The notes beneath the pieces were generated by a model that made no database searches, had not been told where the DNA came from, and worked only from the letters and a program-made list of their open reading frames with translations. A DNA stretch of 64,000 bases, from contig NZ_JAJALK010000009.1 in assembly GCF_020523825.1 (NCBI RefSeq), forward strand, positions 124,001 through 188,000, in the 5' to 3' direction. Below are positions 60,075 through 64,000 of the stretch, in pieces (position 1 is the stretch's first letter; each line of letters starts with the position of its first letter). This DNA is from Methylobacterium brachiatum (GTDB lineage Bacteria; Pseudomonadota; Alphaproteobacteria; Rhizobiales; Beijerinckiaceae). The translations under genes and the position numbers were made by a program.

Positions 60075-62789
60075 TCACTCCGTGAGAGGGCGCCGGAAGG
60101 CCTCATCCTCGACGACCCGCACGAGTCGCCTCAAGCTCTCGGGCGACGCGGCGATCAGGAGACCGCCGGCCACGCTCCACCCTCCCGTGATGGCGTAGCT
60201 CAGAACCGGGCTCGATTGGGGCGGCGGATTCGGCGCGGACGCGCCGCCCGGTGCCGGCGCCTGCGGCCCGGCCGAGTATCGCCCCACCGCGACCCGGCCG
60301 AGCTGGCCGGCGAGCGCGTGCGGCACGATGTGCAGGCGCCTGTCGTTCCAGAGCCCGAACACGCGCCCGGAAGCGTCCAGGGCGACCGTCACCGCAGGGT
60401 CGAGGTGCAGGAACCCGTCCAGGGACAGGGGCCTGCCGGGGGTCGCGAATCGGTCGAAGACGGCCAGGCCCGACAGGTCGTCCAGGAGCGCGAAGGCCCG
60501 GACATGCCGGTAATCGGGGCCGTGCACATCCGTGTCGATCAGGTGGACGGACGCGGCGCCCACGGTGAAGGGCGCCCGGGACAGGCCCGCCCCGGCGGTC
60601 GGCTCGCGACCGTCCGGAATGACGACGTTGTGGGCCCGGGCCGCTGCGACGTGCTGGCCGGGCGAATCGGAATGGGATCCGCCCACCTCCGTGATCCACC
60701 GCAGGCCGCCGGTGGCGAAGGTGAAGGAGGTGCAGTCCCGATGGTCCTGCGGGCGCATCTGCTCGGAAAAATCGGCCGTGAAGGAGGCCCAGTCCGGACC
60801 ATCGGCCCAGCGGCGATGGACGAGGGTCTCGGACCGCGCCGACGCACCGGGACCGGGGCCGCCTCGGCGCTCCGCCTGGTCCGCCGCCGACCGACCCATC
60901 CAGGGGCGGGGGTGAGCCGCCGCAACGCGCTCGATCCAGCCGGAGCGGTCGTCATGGGTGGGCGTATCGCCGAACGGGGGCAGGGTGCCGTCCGGCTCGA
61001 ACAGCGCGACCAGTCCGGCCCAGGCCTTCGCCAGGCGCAGGTCGAGCGCACCGGCGAGCGATGCCAGATCCGACCGGGCGCTCAGGACGGGCAGGAGGAC
61101 CAGGGCCAGGGTCAGGATTTCGAGGCCGCGATGATATGACGGCTCCACGATCACGCCGCCGGGGTCGATCAGGGCGTCGACGCCGCTCCGCAGCGCGATC
61201 GTCGCGAGGCCGGTCCAGTGCCGCGCCATCGGCAGGGCGGGCAGGACGAGGCCGACCGCCAGAACGGCCGCGGCCACCTTCACCTCCAGCAGCGAGCCCG
61301 CCACCGTGTGCTGGGCGAGGATCTCGGCCAGCGCGAAGGCGTGCCGCAGGACCTCGCCGCCGAGAATCTCGACGGCGCGCGCATCCGTTTCCGCCGCGAC
61401 GGCCAACAGGCCCAGCAGGGCCTCCAGGCGCATCGCCATGCAGGCCGGATGCAGGCTCAGCGTGTCCGCCGGCTGCCCCCAGGGATTCGCGCGGGACCAG
61501 GAGACGGCGACGGCGATCGCGCGGTCCCGGACCTGGCGCTCGGCGCTCTCGGCCGCGGCGGCGACCCAGGACAGGGATTGGAAGGCCAGGCGCCACGCCT
61601 GCGACTGGAACGGGTCGGCCGTCCAATCCACCGATTCGGGGAGCGTCCAGGCCGGCCGGCGCGCCAGGCGGAGGGCGGCCCCCGTCCAGGCCGGTGCGTC
61701 GGGGCCGTCTCTGAGGGCGATGAAGCTGCGCAGCGGGGTGGGCACCTGGGCGAGCCGCGCGGGGTCGAGGTAGGTGCGGATCGACCCCGCCAGGGCGCCC
61801 CCCACCATCGCCGGGGCGCCGCCGATGCGCGCGAGCAGGTGCGGCAGGAAGGCCTCGGCCCCGGGATCGGCATCGTCCGCGAGATTCGCCAGGCGGAGGT
61901 CGTCGTCGAGCAGCACCTCCGGCGCGGCGGTCAGCGCGAGCGAGGCGCCCGTCTCCCAGGTCGCGAAACCGATCTCGAGCGCGGCGGCCCGCGGCGGCGG
62001 CGCGACCTTCAGGGTGAAGCGGTAGGCGGCGCGGTGCACCGGGATATCGATGAAGGCGGGGATCGCCGGGGTCGCCAGGGTGTCGGGGTAGGGCGGCGGA
62101 AGCTGATTCCCGCGCGCGTCGCGGAACACCACCTGGGCGCGGGCCCCCTCCGTCTGCCCCTGGGCGATGATCTGCCCCTTGAAGATCAGCCCGCGTCCCG
62201 GGACCAGCCCATGCCGGTACCAGAGCGGTTGGGCCCCGAGGGCGATTCGGCCGTCGCGCGTGAGCCGGCTCTCCGCCCGGTCGATCGCCGGACCGCCGGC
62301 GACGGTCGCGTCCGGCGCGGCGGGCCGGATCAGGGGGTCGCCGACCCGGAAGGCGTGGGTGTTGCGCCAGCTCCGGATGACGACCGCCACCTGGGAGGCC
62401 GGCGCCGGCAGATAGAAGCAGCGGCGGAGGATGACCGCCCGCGAATCCACGGCACTGTCCCAGCCCGGCCCGGCGATCCAGTCCCCGTGCACGTCGATCG
62501 CGGTTCGGGCCAGGCCCGGAACCTGGGCGAAGTCGATTCCCGATTGGTCCTGCGCCAGGAATTCCAGGCCCAGCGAAGCGAAGTCCTTGGCACCGGCCGC
62601 CGCCTCTGCTGCAGCGCAAACCATGCATGCACAAAACTCATACCAACGCCCGGCGGCCAAAGGACCGAACGTCAGCACGAGGCGCGACCACCGGTTCCTG
62701 TTGCCAACGACATGATCCGAGTCGGTGGCCAAGGCTGCATTCGCGCTCGGCCGAACAGAGATCGGCAAGAAGGCCGGTGATTCGCTCAT
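60075..62789 (-). CDS. Heparinase II/III-family protein (polysaccharide lyase type)
   Basis: The protein is 904 residues from the Met at 62789 (MSESPAFLPISVRP); the frame runs 35 codons further. The first 300 or so residues look like a beta-rich carbohydrate-binding part. The central alpha region (about 340-620) and the C-terminal beta-sandwich (with HRDCTSFTFATGGLRWITEV and SDSPGQHVAAARAHNVVIPD) are those of heparinase II/III-like proteins. It may cleave an acidic exopolysaccharide. No signal peptide is evident. Its relation to the flagellum is unclear. Confidence 0.85.
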   Translation of the reverse strand: MSESPAFLPISVRPSANAALATDSDHVVGNRNRWSRLVLTFGPLAAGRWYEFCACMVCAAAEAAAGAKDFASLGLEFLAQDQSGIDFAQVPGLARTAIDVHGDWIAGPGWDSAVDSRAVILRRCFYLPAPASQVAVVIRSWRNTHAFRVGDPLIRPAAPDATVAGGPAIDRAESRLTRDGRIALGAQPLWYRHGLVPGRGLIFKGQIIAQGQTEGARAQVVFRDARGNQLPPPYPDTLATPAIPAFIDIPVHRAAYRFTLKVAPPPRAAALEIGFATWETGASLALTAAPEVLLDDDLRLANLADDADPGAEAFLPHLLARIGGAPAMVGGALAGSIRTYLDPARLAQVPTPLRSFIALRDGPDAPAWTGAALRLARRPAWTLPESVDWTADPFQSQAWRLAFQSLSWVAAAAESAERQVRDRAIAVAVSWSRANPWGQPADTLSLHPACMAMRLEALLGLLAVAAETDARAVEILGGEVLRHAFALAEILAQHTVAGSLLEVKVAAAVLAVGLVLPALPMARHWTGLATIALRSGVDALIDPGGVIVEPSYHRGLEILTLALVLLPVLSARSDLASLAGALDLRLAKAWAGLVALFEPDGTLPPFGDTPTHDDRSGWIERVAAAHPRPWMGRSAADQAERRGGPGPGASARSETLVHRRWADGPDWASFTADFSEQMRPQDHRDCTSFTFATGGLRWITEVGGSHSDSPGQHVAAARAHNVVIPDGREPTAGAGLSRAPFTVGAASVHLIDTDVHGPDYRHVRAFALLDDLSGLAVFDRFATPGRPLSLDGFLHLDPAVTVALDASGRVFGLWNDRRLHIVPHALAGQLGRVAVGRYSAGPQAPAPGGASAPNPPPQSSPVLSYAITGGWSVAGGLLIAASPESLRRLVRVVEDEAFRRPLTE

Positions 62790-63103
62790 AGGATGTGAGG
62801 AATTCGCGGCATTTCGAGCCCCATACGCGACGAAGGATCGCTCAAGACCAAGACCTGGCGCGCATCCGGAACACGACCAAGCCCTATACATCACCCGAAA
62901 TAAATATGCACAAATTGAATAAGAATTCGCGAACGACCCAGAATCTCAACAATGGCAACAGAACCACACCCGGCAAAATTCAAAGTGAAACCATTGACGC
63001 CCACTTTCGTTGTCGTCATCTAGACTCATGGCGCGAATGAATGTTTGCACCAGACCATATCTCCATCATTCATTGGAATGATTAGCTGTGGAGTTCCGAA
63101 ATA
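62790..63103. promoter_or_regulatory. AT-rich divergent control region
   Basis: The region between heparinase-like and ftcR genes is clearly AT-richer than the rest of the window, for example around 62890-62960 and 63000-63090. It should carry both promoters. I cannot resolve the boxes. Confidence 0.45.
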
Positions 63104-63784
63104 ATGTACGTCATTGTCGACGAGAGACCGATGGTGACCGATGGATACGTCGCGAGCTTCGCCAGGGAAGGAATTTCGGCCGTCGGATTACTGGATTCCG
63201 ATTTCAAGGGCTGGCTGCAGACGGCCCGGGAGCCGGATGTGGACGCCGTCCAAGGCTTCCTCCTGGGTGATTGCGAGCAGCGGCCCGATCTCCCGGAACT
63301 CATCCAGAAGCGATCCCCGGCGCCGATCATCGCGATGATCGAGACGCGCTGCCTGACCGAGACCCTGGACCTGTTCACGGCCGGCATCGACGACGTCGTC
63401 CGCAAGCCGGTTCACGTGCGCGAGATCATGGCCCGGACCGAAGCGGTCTGGCGCCGCTCCCATCGCGGGGCCGTCAAAGAGGCCGCCGTGGATCGTACCG
63501 AGCGGCTGAAAGTGTATTTCGACGGCCGCGATCCCGACATCGACGGCGAGAAGATCGTCCTGCCGCGCCGCGAGCGTCAGATCCTGGAATTCCTGGTCCG
63601 TAACCGGGGACGGCGGATGACCAAGGAGCAGGTCTTCAATGCTGTCTACGGCGCTTTCACGAGCGATGTGGATGAGAGCGTGGTCGAAGGTCATATCAGC
63701 AAGCTTCGCAAGAAGCTCCGGCAAAAGCTGAGCTTCGATCCGATCGAGGTGCGGCGCTATCTCGGGTACGCGTTCGTGAGCTGA
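63104..63784 (+). CDS. ftcR: Flagellar transcriptional regulator FtcR (Rem)
   Basis: A 226-residue OmpR-type regulator. The receiver (1-120) begins YVIVDERPMVTDGYVASFAR, as in Brucella FtcR and Sinorhizobium Rem, and lacks the usual phosphoacceptor Asp: the strand that should contain it reads VDAVQGFLLGD. KPVH keeps the conserved Lys. The winged helix (about 145-226) has PRRERQILEFLVRNRGRRMT and DESVVEGHISKLRKKLRQKL. It activates hook/basal-body genes as a growth-phase-dependent switch in those relatives. Its position beside the cluster fits. Confidence 0.92.
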   Translation: MYVIVDERPMVTDGYVASFAREGISAVGLLDSDFKGWLQTAREPDVDAVQGFLLGDCEQRPDLPELIQKRSPAPIIAMIETRCLTETLDLFTAGIDDVVRKPVHVREIMARTEAVWRRSHRGAVKEAAVDRTERLKVYFDGRDPDIDGEKIVLPRRERQILEFLVRNRGRRMTKEQVFNAVYGAFTSDVDESVVEGHISKLRKKLRQKLSFDPIEVRRYLGYAFVS

Positions 63785-63935
63785 TCGCCACGCCGCCGGA
63801 GCCGGTCCTGTGCGACCGGACCCTCGACGGGACCCGACTGTCAGTCAGACGTGATCGCTCGGCCCGGCCGCGCGGCCTCGCTCGGAGGCTCACGGCCGGC
63901 CTTCCATCATGGAAGAAGCACGGAGCGGTGCGTCA

Positions 63936-63964
63936 GGCTGGATCACAATCGATCCGATCCAGCC
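63936..63964. repeat. 9-pair inverted repeat near the window end
   Basis: GGCTGGATC (63936-63944) and GATCCAGCC (63956-63964) pair perfectly around eleven bases. It may be the terminator region of ftcR (about 150 bases after its stop), although no T run follows. Confidence 0.6.
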
Positions 63965-64000
63965 CCGAAGCCCAGGATGCATGACACGCGGGAGGACGTT

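Noticed and set aside
60216..62780. Several long frames opposite the heparinase-like gene
   Set aside because: Shadow frames with no domain; the minus-strand protein is coherent throughout.

Overview
The window looks like chromosomal DNA of a high-GC alphaproteobacterium of the order Hyphomicrobiales (Rhizobiales), most probably Methylobacterium/Methylorubrum. The grounds are the rhizobial gene order of the flagellar cluster (motA-fliM-fliN-fliG-flhB on one strand; flgF-fliI, flgE-flgK-flgL-flaF-flbT-flgD-fliQ-flhA-fliR on the other), an FtcR/Rem-type regulator, FlaF/FlbT flagellin control, an Omp25-type porin, and small hypothetical families (DUF3618, DUF6894, DUF606, DUF1217) common in that group. 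The genus is an inference. I saw no rRNA, tRNA or CRISPR array.

Layout. 0-5.5 kb: sparse accessory DNA with a small secreted protein, an orphan polysaccharide-export ABC permease, a dead IS630 remnant, a secreted hypothetical protein, and about 1.7 kb with no gene I can support. 5.5-14 kb: a sugar/acyl modification island with a VioA/DegT-type sugar aminotransferase, a TPR-GT41 (OGT/SPINDLY-like) glycosyltransferase, a NeuD/PglD-like acyltransferase, a Rieske oxygenase, an SDR, a FabH-like ketoacyl synthase and an acyl carrier protein. 14-21 kb: an insertion-sequence pile-up (decayed IS3, apparently intact IS481, IS3 elements nested in one another) surrounding a flagellin gene and a divergent FlbT paralog. 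21-22 kb: non-coding DNA rich in hairpins. 22-34.6 kb: an MCP chemoreceptor, a porin and many small membrane or secreted proteins. 34.7-40.8 kb: an SDR, a class II aldolase, a LysR regulator divergent from malate synthase G, with dispersed palindromic repeats between them. 40.8-60 kb: the flagellar switch/stator/export/hook cluster. 60-64 kb: a large heparinase II/III-like protein and, divergent from it, FtcR.

How the parts fit. MotA, FliM, FliN, FliG, FlhB, FlgF, FliI, FlgE, FlgK, FlgL, FlgD, FliQ, FlhA and FliR are structural or export parts of one flagellum. FlaF and FlbT tune flagellin synthesis, and FtcR is the likely master activator. Ring, rod, FliP and MotB-type genes are absent and must lie elsewhere. 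The flagellin gene lies apart from the main cluster, next to an extra FlbT and close to the sugar/acyl island. I infer that the island makes an N-acylated 4-amino-4,6-dideoxysugar (viosamine-like) and that the GT41 enzyme may place a sugar on flagellin. That link rests on gene content and proximity, not on anything demonstrated.
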